Assembly (NCBI GenBank): GCA_964501725.1
Contig: CAZCTO010000004.1
Location: forward strand, 62,001-126,000
Length of the DNA stretch: 64,000 nt
Direction: 5' to 3'
Source of the DNA: CAZCTO01 sp964501725
GTDB taxonomy: Bacteria; Bacillota; Clostridia; Saccharofermentanales; Saccharofermentanaceae
The position numbers and the translations under genes are program-made. This document shows positions 6,446 to 15,461 of the stretch, in pieces. How positions within the stretch are numbered: the stretch's first letter is position 1; the number at the start of each line of letters is the position of its first letter. The notes beneath the pieces are model-generated. The model saw nothing but the letters and a program-made list of their open reading frames with translations. It had not been told where the DNA came from and ran no database searches.

Positions 6446-8434
6446 CTAATAATACTGATATCCCTCAATTGTATAATTCGATTGAATAGGCGTCTTGCCG
6501 GTGGGCACATCCGGATCATTCGGTCCGGGACAATAGTAGAGATGGATAAAATCTCCTCCTGATGAACCAGGGTTTCCCAAATTGACCGCTTCATATCGCC
6601 CGTATGCATGAGGCCCGTTGTAAAAGAGTATTGAACCCGGACTGTCTGTTGCTGTCACCGCAGGATTACCATACATTCCGATATAACCTTCAACATAGGC
6701 ATTACGATATGCCTCTACTTTATTGCCGCCAAGCCCAATAATGTAAAGACGAGGCTTCCCGGAGGAAGAGGTTGCTACTTGATTCACCGCGCTGTGCAGT
6801 GTTGATTGGATTCCGGAATCTTTTGAACTCGGAGAGTTGTTTACTGATAATGCAAGGTTCGCACCATTAACCAGAATAATTGTAGCCTTACGCGCTCCGC
6901 CGCCGGTAAATTGAATCAATCCGGGGGAATTGCCTCCGGCATCTCCAATTCTAAATGTCCCTGTTCCATATACATAGATCGTTACGTCGCCGGCTGCCTG
7001 GTCAAGCTTAAAATTCCAAGTTGTCTTAAGCACGGGGTTTGCAGCCGCATTGATCTTGAAAGTCGTGCCCGTAAATTCTGAGGGTGTTGATAAAAGTCCG
7101 TCCAACGCTGTAGCGCCTCCGGGCACGCCTGAATAACCCGTCATGGCAACCGCTTGTGCGGTGGTAGGTACTTGTCTCTCTGCTGCCGCCGCCCAATCAG
7201 TGCCTAAATACTTTAAAGCAGCAGCTTGAATTTCCCCGGTAAACTTTGCCGATTGTGTGTCAACGACATTAATCACTTTGCCGTTATTGTACGTGACCGT
7301 TGAAGACGAAGATAACTTAATCATCTTGTCATTCGAAGAAACGTTCGGATTCTCACTACCATAGGTTCCGGTGTGTACGTAACCCATAGTCTCTTTAAAA
7401 GTAGATGTGCCGTCCACAAAAATGTTCGACGGATCCGAAGATGCTTTATAAAAACCTTCGCCTTGACTGCTAATAAATGAAGTATTGTATATGTAAACTC
7501 CCTTTTCCCCTCTAATTCCGCCGGACAATCCAGCTGTATTACTACGCTTGTTACCGGCAGAGTCACGGAATACGCTTGCAAGAGAAGGCGTCTTGCCGAT
7601 AAACAACAATGATCCCTTCGCATTGAACGCATCACCGCTTGTTCCGGTAATTCCTGCCTTGTCCCCATAGAAAACAATGTCTCCGTTGTATATTACGCCC
7701 GAAGCACCGCCCACAAGACCCGTATAAATAACATCACCAAACGATTTAATTGATCCTTCACCAACATTGAAATTACCATGAAGGATGATATAGTTCGATT
7801 TTGCACCGGCCCCTGCGCCCTCTCCGACATAGAAGTTTCTGAAAACGTTATTGGCTCCGTCACCACCGGCGGTAACCATGGCTCCGAAAGCCTCCACATC
7901 TCCACCGGTCGGCGGATTATATTTCAAATACGCCTTTACGTGCTCAGAGGCAGCATCCGTACCGGATGCAATCAGTCCGGTTTCAACGTCAGCTACTATA
8001 TATTGCTTATCCGTCTTGCTGGGGTAGTAAGAAAATTTCACTTTCGTATAGGAGTCCGCATTCGTCGCTATACCGGGAGCAACTGTGTTGCCCGCGCCCG
8101 CGCCCGCGTTCTTCGCTGTACCGTTTGCTCCCGTTATCGTTAACGTAACTTCGTTTTCCGCAAGAGCTTCTATCTCAACATCCCGAAGTTCCTGTGTCTT
8201 AACAGCCCCAACAATCGCTTTCGCGGCTGCCGTAGCTGTCAATCTGGCCTGTCCTGAAACTGTGTCCGAATAATAACGATTCCGGGATGCTATGGTAATA
8301 GACATCGCAGAGGTAATCAGAATAACTCCGACAGCCATAATGATTAAAACCAATATAAGCATACCGCCGGATCGCCCGCGCAACTTGCTTCGCTTCGTCG
8401 CCCGATTTCCATGGGAAAGATTCTCATTCACCAT
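6446..8434 (-). CDS. Large Gly/Ser-rich exported protein with PilX-like N-terminus
   Basis: A 662-residue protein of unknown function. After a basic cytoplasmic tail comes one hydrophobic helix (about residues 25-48, beginning RSGGMLILVL), followed by TIASRNRYYSDTVSG. This arrangement is like the N-terminus of PilX-type minor pilins, which lack the FTLIE signature. The rest is Gly-, Ser-, Asn- and Thr-rich with many short hydrophobic strands, suggesting a repetitive beta-helix or adhesin-like exterior domain. The ATG at 8434 is chosen because GGAGGG lies eight bases upstream; the frame continues to 8467 without a ribosome-binding site. It has its own promoter and converges on the pilin cluster. 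A pilus-associated adhesin or tip protein is plausible but inferred from topology and position only. Confidence 0.6.
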   Translation of the reverse strand: MVNENLSHGNRATKRSKLRGRSGGMLILVLIIMAVGVILITSAMSITIASRNRYYSDTVSGQARLTATAAAKAIVGAVKTQELRDVEIEALAENEVTLTITGANGTAKNAGAGAGNTVAPGIATNADSYTKVKFSYYPSKTDKQYIVADVETGLIASGTDAASEHVKAYLKYNPPTGGDVEAFGAMVTAGGDGANNVFRNFYVGEGAGAGAKSNYIILHGNFNVGEGSIKSFGDVIYTGLVGGASGVIYNGDIVFYGDKAGITGTSGDAFNAKGSLLFIGKTPSLASVFRDSAGNKRSNTAGLSGGIRGEKGVYIYNTSFISSQGEGFYKASSDPSNIFVDGTSTFKETMGYVHTGTYGSENPNVSSNDKMIKLSSSSTVTYNNGKVINVVDTQSAKFTGEIQAAALKYLGTDWAAAAERQVPTTAQAVAMTGYSGVPGGATALDGLLSTPSEFTGTTFKINAAANPVLKTTWNFKLDQAAGDVTIYVYGTGTFRIGDAGGNSPGLIQFTGGGARKATIILVNGANLALSVNNSPSSKDSGIQSTLHSAVNQVATSSSGKPRLYIIGLGGNKVEAYRNAYVEGYIGMYGNPAVTATDSPGSILFYNGPHAYGRYEAVNLGNPGSSGGDFIHLYYCPGPNDPDVPTGKTPIQSNYTIEGYQYY

Positions 8435-8510
8435 ATATATGCCCTCCGACATCACTTGATAAATCATTACCGCATATGTTCAAAGAAAAAAATACATTAC
8501 TCCGACTATT

Positions 8511-8538
8511 ATTATATAAAAATTTGACTAACATTCAA
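8511..8538 (-). promoter_or_regulatory. Promoter of the large surface protein
   Basis: On the minus strand, TTGAAT (8538-8533), 16-base spacer, TATAAT (8516-8511). The start codon at 8434 is 77 bases downstream. Confidence 0.6.
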
Positions 8539-8559
8539 TCCTTCAGGTGTAACCATTGT

Positions 8560-8580
8560 GTAAAGAAAGACTTTCTTTAC
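8560..8580. repeat. Perfect 10-bp inverted repeat upstream of surface-protein promoter
   Basis: GTAAAGAAAG and its exact complement around a single central base, 22 bases upstream of the -35. It is 66 bases past the exonuclease stop and has no T-run. It could be an operator or a weak terminator. Confidence 0.5.
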
Positions 8581-8645
8581 GATTACCTGTCTTAATATAT
8601 GGAAAAGCAAAGTCGGACCAGTCGAGCAAATCAGAAAAAATACCT

Positions 8646-9719
8646 TCATGAATCCTGCAAAGGCACGGGTATCTCCATCTCCGGGGCCACTGGCTCTTGT
8701 GTGTCAGAAGTTGCCGGCAACGGAGGTTTTCCGGCTGTTCCGAACTCCTTATACTCTTCGAAGCGGTCTGATACTAATTTTTCACCGGCGGGATTGATCA
8801 ACCTGACCGTGATTGAAGCATAATACTTCCCTTCGTTGCTTTTTTTAAGTCGCATCCGTCCGGCCGCAAGATTGTGTTCATGACACCGCCAAAGAGAAAA
8901 CGCGCTCTTCTTCAGCCGGAACCACGGAATCTCGGCGCTCATAGCCTCTCCGCAAGCAGGACACAGGCACTCCGGGCCACTATTTCTTGAAAAGCATTCT
9001 TCCCATGAATGATAAGTTTCCGTATTTCTGAAGGTTTGCGCAGCCAGATCCGGATCATAGAAATATTGGTTCAGGATTTGGCCTGCTCCGTTTTTTTGCG
9101 AAATTGATTCAGCATCTTGATTCATCATCTCAAATAATTTCAGAAGAATCCTTCCGGTGTATTCCGCATCGCGATGTGCTTCGTGAAACTCTTCGAGCTT
9201 CGATATCTTAAGAAAGTCAACCGCGTATTCGACGCTGCGTTGCTTGTTCTCGTTCTCGGCGATTTTCGAGAACAGCGGCTGAACATCCAGAAATCTGGTG
9301 TTCAAACGGTCGGGTCTTCCGTGAAAACGGAGATTCGCCTTTAGAATGGACAGGTCGGAATTGCCCCAACCGCAGAGAATGAAATTCTCGCCGCACCAAT
9401 CTCTGAATGCGTCATATGCTTCTGTAAAATGCATACCGCAACGCAGATCGGCTGAAATCTTGTTGATGACACGGGATACGTTTTTGTTCATCACTGTATA
9501 GCAGACAGGACGGATCATTACATGAAACGGTTTGCTGATCTCCAATCCGTCATCTTCCACCAGAATCTTGACTGCCCCGATTTCAATGATTTCCCCGGGG
9601 AGCTCTTTAGGATCCACTTTTGATCTGATCCATGGAATCGGTTGGTTCCATTCGAGGTCTATGACAATATAAGCAGAAACGTTATGTCCCGATATCTGTT
9701 CCGATCGAAAACCTTGCAT
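8646..9719 (-). CDS. DnaQ-like 3'-5' exonuclease (DEDDh) with C-terminal Cys domain
   Basis: Predicted 3'-5' exonuclease of the DEDDh superfamily, a relative of the polymerase III epsilon domain and RNase T. Seen in order: VIDLEWNQ (first Asp and Glu, about residue 20), EIIEIGAVKI, CGWGNSDLSIL (second acidic motif), and HEAHRDAEYTGRI carrying the His and last Asp. After the roughly 200-residue nuclease domain a C-terminal extension contains CPACGE and later WRCHEH, which look like a metal-binding knuckle. The ATG is one base beyond the stop of the upstream YfhO gene, with GAGG inside that gene's end, so translation is probably coupled. The substrate (RNA or DNA) cannot be told. Confidence 0.8.
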   Translation of the reverse strand: MQGFRSEQISGHNVSAYIVIDLEWNQPIPWIRSKVDPKELPGEIIEIGAVKILVEDDGLEISKPFHVMIRPVCYTVMNKNVSRVINKISADLRCGMHFTEAYDAFRDWCGENFILCGWGNSDLSILKANLRFHGRPDRLNTRFLDVQPLFSKIAENENKQRSVEYAVDFLKISKLEEFHEAHRDAEYTGRILLKLFEMMNQDAESISQKNGAGQILNQYFYDPDLAAQTFRNTETYHSWEECFSRNSGPECLCPACGEAMSAEIPWFRLKKSAFSLWRCHEHNLAAGRMRLKKSNEGKYYASITVRLINPAGEKLVSDRFEEYKEFGTAGKPPLPATSDTQEPVAPEMEIPVPLQDS

Positions 9720-9720
9720 C

Positions 9721-12477
9721 TTAATCCTCTTCCGCTTGACTATGTGTGGTGGTCGACTCCATTAAGAACGGTCGTTTATTCTTATCTTCTCCCATCAATC
9801 CGCCTGGATTAATCGTCAGCATCGTTACGGCTGCGATCACTCCGATCAATGAAATAACAAGTCCGGCGATAAATCCGGGGGGTATGTACCGAAGACGGAC
9901 TTCGTGACTCCCGCTTTGAATCGGGACACTGAGCAGCGCCCCGTACGCAGCTCTGGGAACTGCCGTTTTGCCGTCAATTTCAATTGACCACCCTTTGTCG
10001 AAAGGGACGGAGAAAAGAAGGTATCCGGCTTTTTCCGTCTGAAGCGTTCCGGTGATCCCCGAAGAATCATAACCGGATATGTTCAGTCCGCCTTTCCCAA
10101 TGGATTCAAACGTTTCGGCCAGAGATTCTTTGTCAATGGTCGAACAGTAAATCGGAAATGTATCCGGTTCTGCTGACTCAAAAATCACACGCAAGGAGAG
10201 ATACTCGTCTCCATACTGTGCCGAATCTCCGCAGTCTATGATTTCTTTTCCCTGAGTATATATCGCCTTTACCGTAATTTTCCCGGTATCGTTATTGCGA
10301 AGACGTGTCTCTATCGTCGCGGGCTGGTCCGTTCCGATGTATAGAAACACGCGACTTCTGGCACGATAAACATCCGGTTCCAGGATCATTTCCGCCCGGC
10401 CGGCATTCTTAAATGAATACAGGTTGTCCTCCCCGACAAATTTTACATTTACGCCGGAGATCATAAGTGCCATTCCGTCAAGATACGGCGGGGGGGCGCC
10501 CCAGTTCTCAAAAAGCTTGTTTGCATTCTCAAAAGGAGACTCGGAAATGGATACTTTTGTCAGGGCGCCTTCGGACGGGACGACAAATCCAACCGGGAGA
10601 TAGGAATCACGGGAAATTATTTCATATCCGTCATAGATAACGTCTGCATCCGGACTGCGCATATTATTTTTTACGGCAACAAATACCGGCCATTCCTCCT
10701 GATTCGCGGAATATGATTTTTCCGTCTCCTTCATCGGTGTATCGGCATTTTTGAATTGTATGGTTGATCGTATACCGAAAATACCGGCCGTCACATCGGT
10801 ATACCCGGTATCCCGCACGTCATTTATGTTTTCGCTGCCAATTCCGAGGCTTTCCATGAACTCGACATAGGTCTGCGAGTTCATGGAGGAAAAAATGCTC
10901 ATGCTCTTAATGCCATAAAGAGCTCCGTCATTTCCGGTATACTCGGGCAGAATAAGAGAGCGTCCAAAAGAATCTCCTTCGTTTTGAGTTACATCCCTGC
11001 GAATCTCTGAAACGAATTGGCCGTAGGAGGAGTACCTGGTGAGATGCTCGGACTTTTCAATTTGCTGAAACGCAAGCTCAGTTGTAAAAAAGAGCTCGAG
11101 GATCATGGCATAAAGAAATACTCGCCGTCCGATTTTTATCTTCTTGGTGTCTCCCGAGAATATCGCGTTGAGTGTCAACCCGTAGATAAAGATAAACACG
11201 ATCGTACCGGTCGTTGTTTTCCAGTTTGGCACTACTTCTCCCAACCGGCTGAACATTCCCACGTAAATAAGTGCGCCGAAGGAGATCGCAAAAACCTTCT
11301 TCTTCAAAACAGATTCACGATATTCGAGCACTCTCGAAGCCATATATAGCAGAAGAAAACTGAGCAGAAATGCTTGTCTGAAATAAACCTCATTGGGAAA
11401 ATGCGTCCCGTTCCAGAGAAAATCCATAATGCGGCTGCTCATTGAAAAGTAAAAAAACAAAACCAGGATTATGGATGCCAGTCTTTCGCGAAATCTGATT
11501 CCCGTACACATTCCGTACAAAGGCACCAGGATCAGAACCGCAACGCCGCAAAAGATGTTCGGGAGTCGGTCTCGAATCATCGGCGATGAATTAAAAAATA
11601 ATCTCGTTCCGAAATCAAAGAGATTAAAATACATAATTCCGTCAGCAGGTATTGATAGCCTGTCCGAAATGGCCGAGGTATTATTCAGCGCATGCATGAC
11701 CGGGATAAGCATCACGGCGGAAATCGCGGCGGCAATCAGCGAAGATATCGAGAATCGAATGACCGCGATGGAAAGACGAATGACTGGTTTCGGTCCTCCC
11801 GTCGCTTCCAAATATAACACCGGTCCGAAAAGCACCAGGAAAACACAAACAAAAAAGCCGGTATAGAAATTCGAAAACAGAGTAACAGACAAAGTAATAA
11901 TAAAAAGCGTCGGTTTTTTCCCCCGGAACAGATGCAATAATCCGAGAAGTACCAATGGCAGCAGGACCACTGCATCCAACCACATCATGTTCCAGTAGTA
12001 CGACACCATATATCCGCACAGCGCGTATGCCGACGAAAGGGCAATCGTAACGGAGTCTTCCCGCCCGCTTTTTCCATGGAGAAAAATCGCAAAAAACAAT
12101 CCTGCCAATCCGGTTCGCAGTAATATCAGTATGGTAAATCCATCCTGCAGCAGTGACTCGGGAAGAGCAATCAGAAGCAGGTTGAGCGGGCTGCCTAAAT
12201 AATAACCGATGGTTGCCCAGAAATTGTTACCGCCTCCGATATTCCAGGAGTATAAAAGGCTTTCACCGGATCCGATTTTGTTTCGAAGCTCAGCCATCAA
12301 CGGGGATAATTGATAAAACGAATCACAGGTAAGAGGCGACATATCCCCGAAGGGATGAACCTGCCAGGAAATCAGGGTAATACCCATCAGAAAGACCGGA
12401 ATCAGAAAAGATCCCCACAGGCATTCACGGGGAATCCGTATATCTTTGATAGCCCAATTGCGGAGATCTTTGCTCAT
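9721..12477 (-). CDS. YfhO-family polytopic membrane protein (copy 1)
   Basis: A 918-residue membrane protein with many hydrophobic segments in the first two-thirds, a large extracytoplasmic beta-rich part, and one last helix near the C-terminus. In Bacillus and Listeria, YfhO-type proteins are thought to transfer a lipid-carried sugar onto lipoteichoic acid outside the cell. The family pattern is clear: VHPFGD near residue 42, then SWNIGGGNNFWA and WNMMWLDAVVLLPL. The start overlaps the stop of copy 2 (ATGA), so the two are coupled, and the exonuclease follows after one base. No glycosyltransferase or flippase gene is next to this pair. Confidence 0.8.
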   Translation of the reverse strand: MSKDLRNWAIKDIRIPRECLWGSFLIPVFLMGITLISWQVHPFGDMSPLTCDSFYQLSPLMAELRNKIGSGESLLYSWNIGGGNNFWATIGYYLGSPLNLLLIALPESLLQDGFTILILLRTGLAGLFFAIFLHGKSGREDSVTIALSSAYALCGYMVSYYWNMMWLDAVVLLPLVLLGLLHLFRGKKPTLFIITLSVTLFSNFYTGFFVCVFLVLFGPVLYLEATGGPKPVIRLSIAVIRFSISSLIAAAISAVMLIPVMHALNNTSAISDRLSIPADGIMYFNLFDFGTRLFFNSSPMIRDRLPNIFCGVAVLILVPLYGMCTGIRFRERLASIILVLFFYFSMSSRIMDFLWNGTHFPNEVYFRQAFLLSFLLLYMASRVLEYRESVLKKKVFAISFGALIYVGMFSRLGEVVPNWKTTTGTIVFIFIYGLTLNAIFSGDTKKIKIGRRVFLYAMILELFFTTELAFQQIEKSEHLTRYSSYGQFVSEIRRDVTQNEGDSFGRSLILPEYTGNDGALYGIKSMSIFSSMNSQTYVEFMESLGIGSENINDVRDTGYTDVTAGIFGIRSTIQFKNADTPMKETEKSYSANQEEWPVFVAVKNNMRSPDADVIYDGYEIISRDSYLPVGFVVPSEGALTKVSISESPFENANKLFENWGAPPPYLDGMALMISGVNVKFVGEDNLYSFKNAGRAEMILEPDVYRARSRVFLYIGTDQPATIETRLRNNDTGKITVKAIYTQGKEIIDCGDSAQYGDEYLSLRVIFESAEPDTFPIYCSTIDKESLAETFESIGKGGLNISGYDSSGITGTLQTEKAGYLLFSVPFDKGWSIEIDGKTAVPRAAYGALLSVPIQSGSHEVRLRYIPPGFIAGLVISLIGVIAAVTMLTINPGGLMGEDKNKRPFLMESTTTHSQAEED

Positions 12478-15248
12478 TTCGGATTCTCCCGGTCCCCTTG
12501 CGATTCAGGCTCGACGGTCGCCGCACTATCCTTCAGCTCGTTATTCATATCCTCCGGAATGAGAGAGGCGGCAGTTTGCACGGCCTCGTGCCGACTTCCG
12601 TCTGATGTTTCTTTCAGTTTCCGGAGCGCATACTTTCCCGAGATAATTAAAATCAGAAGCGCAACCGACGCGATAGAAATCAGTATGCCGGCATCGATCC
12701 CATCCGGCTTGTAGACCATCAAGATCTCATGATTGCCGCTTGCAAGAGATAATCCGCAGAATGCTCCGGCTATGTTATGTATCTCCGCCTTTTGTCCGTC
12801 TACATAGGCTGTCCAACCTTCTTCATACGGTATCGAAAGGAGCAATACTCCGCTCTCAGCGACATTAACCGTACCCTTTACCGTTGTCGAGTCGAATGAA
12901 GTTACTTTCAGCGGCGACTCTTTCAATGTCGAAATCATCTTGTTATAGGCCTCTTCATTCACGCTGTAACAGAGGATATTGACTGACCCGCTCTTCAGTT
13001 TACTCCATGAAAGTTCCGCGGATTTCCAGGTTTTTTCGCCGTATTTGCCCAAATCAACAATCTGACCGACGCGGGTATATTGTGATGAAGAAGAAGCAAC
13101 GGTAGTGTCGGGTTCCTCGAACATCACTTTGATGTACAGTTCGTCTCTGGAATTTTCGAAAAGATAGAGCTGCGTCCCATCCGCGACCGGCTCGATTGAA
13201 AACGTAATTTTCGTCTTCTCTTCAGATGACGCTTTCGTTGAAAAATTATATCCTGTCATGGCATTTCCACCCGTGAATTCAGCATTTTCCATTTCACCGG
13301 GAATTACCGTTCGGACTTCATACACCGGTTCGAGACCCAGTGCTTCCAGGTAGTTATTTGTTGTGATGAACGGGTTGGATTTCTGGACAACTTCAAAATT
13401 CAGAATGTCGGGCGAAACCATATACCCAAGTGACAGGGCGTCTTCATTTTCTAAAATCCGGAGTCCTTTTACAACTTCATCCGATACACCGAACGTCGTA
13501 GGGATCTTCGATTCGGTCTCGAGATCAACGAAATAGCGAATACCGAAAAGCGATGCGGTCACCTCCGTAAGCCCGTTGTTCCTGGTCGAATTAATTCCGT
13601 TGTTATGCAAGCCGAGTGTTTTCATGAATTTGATATAACTCTCGCGTGCCGTCGAAGAGAAAACTGATATACCTTTCATGTCGTAAAGAGCAGGGAGATT
13701 GCAAACATGCGCCGGGTAGATTTCCGAACGAATAAACGGTCCGACCTCCGGATCCTTCTCTTGCTCATTAAGAAACGATCTGACCTGTGACTCCTTCTTT
13801 CCGTAAAAATCCCAGCCGGTAAATCCTTCATTCATGGACACAAGTCCGACCGTCCATTGCGAGGCGACAATTAATTCGGCGATAATAACACCAAATAGAA
13901 CGTTTCTCAGCATTACTCCCGGTTTGCTTTGAATAAGAATGGACCTGAGTACCACGCCGTAAACAATGACAAAGAATGCGGTGACCGCGATAGGAAGAAA
14001 TTTCTTCGAGTCTTCTCCGAATTTGTCATAAATAACGATATATGCGAGGATCAGCATCACCGATATCGAAATGTCCGACACCGTAAATGATTTCAAATTG
14101 CGAAGGACCTTGTATGCCACAATCACCAGAAGAAATGACAAGAGAAAAGCCTGACGATAAGGAATTTGATTCGGGAAGTGAAAGCCATGCCAGATAAAAT
14201 CCAGTATTCTGCTGGAAAAGCTGAAATACATGATCAGTATCAACACTCCATACCCGATCTTCTCTTTAAGCTTGATCTTCGTGCAAAGGAAAAAGAGCGG
14301 CAGAAAAATCAGGACAAGAACCCCGGTGAATACGTTTGCCATGCCTTCCCGAATGATCGGTTGGGATCCGATAAAAAAGCGGCTGAAAAAGTCGAACATA
14401 TGGTTTGTCAGTTTATAATCCTTCGGGAAAGCATCTCCGGTCGCAGAGGCATGCTTGAGTGCCACATACGTCGGATAAAGGAGAAGTCCGGCCATTCCGC
14501 CGCCAATCAGCGAATAGAGTGAAAATCTGCCTGCGGAGGCAAAAACATTCCGGATTGTCTTTTTCTCGACGGTGGTAATATAACAAACCGGCGCATAAAG
14601 CACCATGAACAGGCAAACGAAATATCCTGTAAAAAAATTGGACCACAAGCAAAAAAACAAACTTATACAATAAAGCAACGGCTTCCCGTCACGGAACATT
14701 TTTCTCATTCCCAGGACAACCAGCGGAAGAAGAACGACCGCGTCCATCCACATGATGTTCCAGAAATAAGACAGCACCCATCCGCACATCGCATAAAATG
14801 CGGAGAATGCGCAAAGGAAGAGATCCTTTCTCCCCTTGTCGATGTCACGAAGCAGAAATGACATGAACAGGCCGGCAAGACCGGCTCTGATACAGGCGAT
14901 TAAAGCGATACAGTCGGGTATAAATTTGGTCGGAAATAAAAGTGAAATCCAATTAAGCGGACTGGCTGCGTAATTGGCAAAAACTGCCCAGAAATTCGTA
15001 CCCAATCCGATATTCCAGGAATAGAACAGGCTGTCACCCGATAAAATCTTATTACGCAGTTCGACAACAAAAGGGGCATACTGGTGGTAAGCATCCACGG
15101 TGAGTATCATTTTGTCCCCGAAAGGATGAACCTGTTGAACCGCAAAGCATGACGCAAGCAAAAAGAAAGGTATGAAAAAGGACATCACCGTGAATGAAGA
15201 TCGTCGCTTACTAAATGAATCATTCAATGAATTAAGCCAATTCCGCAT
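12474..15248 (-). CDS. YfhO-family polytopic membrane protein (copy 2)
   Basis: A 924-residue paralogue of the following gene with the same layout: VHPFGD motif, SWNIGLGTNFWA, WNIMWMDAVVLLPL, about a dozen membrane helices and a C-terminal exterior domain before a last helix. The frame extends upstream to 15395. The ATG at 15248 is preferred because GAGG lies five bases before it and because it aligns with the start of copy 1; the extra residues have no ribosome-binding site and no family resemblance. Two tandem, translationally coupled YfhO genes suggest either different sugar or acceptor specificity or a heteromeric unit. It is divergent from nrdD. Confidence 0.8.
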   Translation of the reverse strand: MRNWLNSLNDSFSKRRSSFTVMSFFIPFFLLASCFAVQQVHPFGDKMILTVDAYHQYAPFVVELRNKILSGDSLFYSWNIGLGTNFWAVFANYAASPLNWISLLFPTKFIPDCIALIACIRAGLAGLFMSFLLRDIDKGRKDLFLCAFSAFYAMCGWVLSYFWNIMWMDAVVLLPLVVLGMRKMFRDGKPLLYCISLFFCLWSNFFTGYFVCLFMVLYAPVCYITTVEKKTIRNVFASAGRFSLYSLIGGGMAGLLLYPTYVALKHASATGDAFPKDYKLTNHMFDFFSRFFIGSQPIIREGMANVFTGVLVLIFLPLFFLCTKIKLKEKIGYGVLILIMYFSFSSRILDFIWHGFHFPNQIPYRQAFLLSFLLVIVAYKVLRNLKSFTVSDISISVMLILAYIVIYDKFGEDSKKFLPIAVTAFFVIVYGVVLRSILIQSKPGVMLRNVLFGVIIAELIVASQWTVGLVSMNEGFTGWDFYGKKESQVRSFLNEQEKDPEVGPFIRSEIYPAHVCNLPALYDMKGISVFSSTARESYIKFMKTLGLHNNGINSTRNNGLTEVTASLFGIRYFVDLETESKIPTTFGVSDEVVKGLRILENEDALSLGYMVSPDILNFEVVQKSNPFITTNNYLEALGLEPVYEVRTVIPGEMENAEFTGGNAMTGYNFSTKASSEEKTKITFSIEPVADGTQLYLFENSRDELYIKVMFEEPDTTVASSSSQYTRVGQIVDLGKYGEKTWKSAELSWSKLKSGSVNILCYSVNEEAYNKMISTLKESPLKVTSFDSTTVKGTVNVAESGVLLLSIPYEEGWTAYVDGQKAEIHNIAGAFCGLSLASGNHEILMVYKPDGIDAGILISIASVALLILIISGKYALRKLKETSDGSRHEAVQTAASLIPEDMNNELKDSAATVEPESQGDRENPK

Positions 15249-15357
15249 ATAAACCTCGACAATATCGGAAATAACGCGTTGCATTTTCGCAAGATCGTCT
15301 GATAGATATTTTATCACAATGTTCTCATCTTGGGAAAAAACTTGTAACAAGAAAGAA

Positions 15358-15405
15358 ACACAATATGTTGTGTTATTCTCTTGCAATGACCACAATATAG
15401 GGGTT
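15358..15405 (+). promoter_or_regulatory. Pair of NrdR boxes upstream of nrdD
   Basis: Box 1 at 15358-15373 (ACACAATATGTTGTGT) matches the 16-bp NrdR consensus at 15 of 16 positions. Box 2 at 15390-15405 (CCACAATATAGGGGTT) matches about 11. Their starts are 32 bp apart, the spacing expected for two NrdR sites on the same DNA face. They overlap the nrdD promoter, fitting nucleotide-sensing repression of ribonucleotide reductase. The nrdR gene itself is not in the window. Confidence 0.8.
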
Positions 15406-15411
15406 TAATAT
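15381..15411 (+). promoter_or_regulatory. Candidate nrdD promoter
   Basis: TTGCAA (15381-15386) and TAATAT (15406-15411) with a long 19-base spacer. The second NrdR box fills the spacer, so bound NrdR would block polymerase. Confidence 0.4.
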
Positions 15412-15461
15412 AAATACGAAAAGTTGAAGCTAATCTCTTTTTGTATGACAGGAGGCACCAA

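Noticed and set aside
15249..15395. N-terminal extension of YfhO copy 2
   Set aside because: No ribosome-binding site at earlier starts and no similarity to copies 1 and 3 before residue 50 of the long frame.
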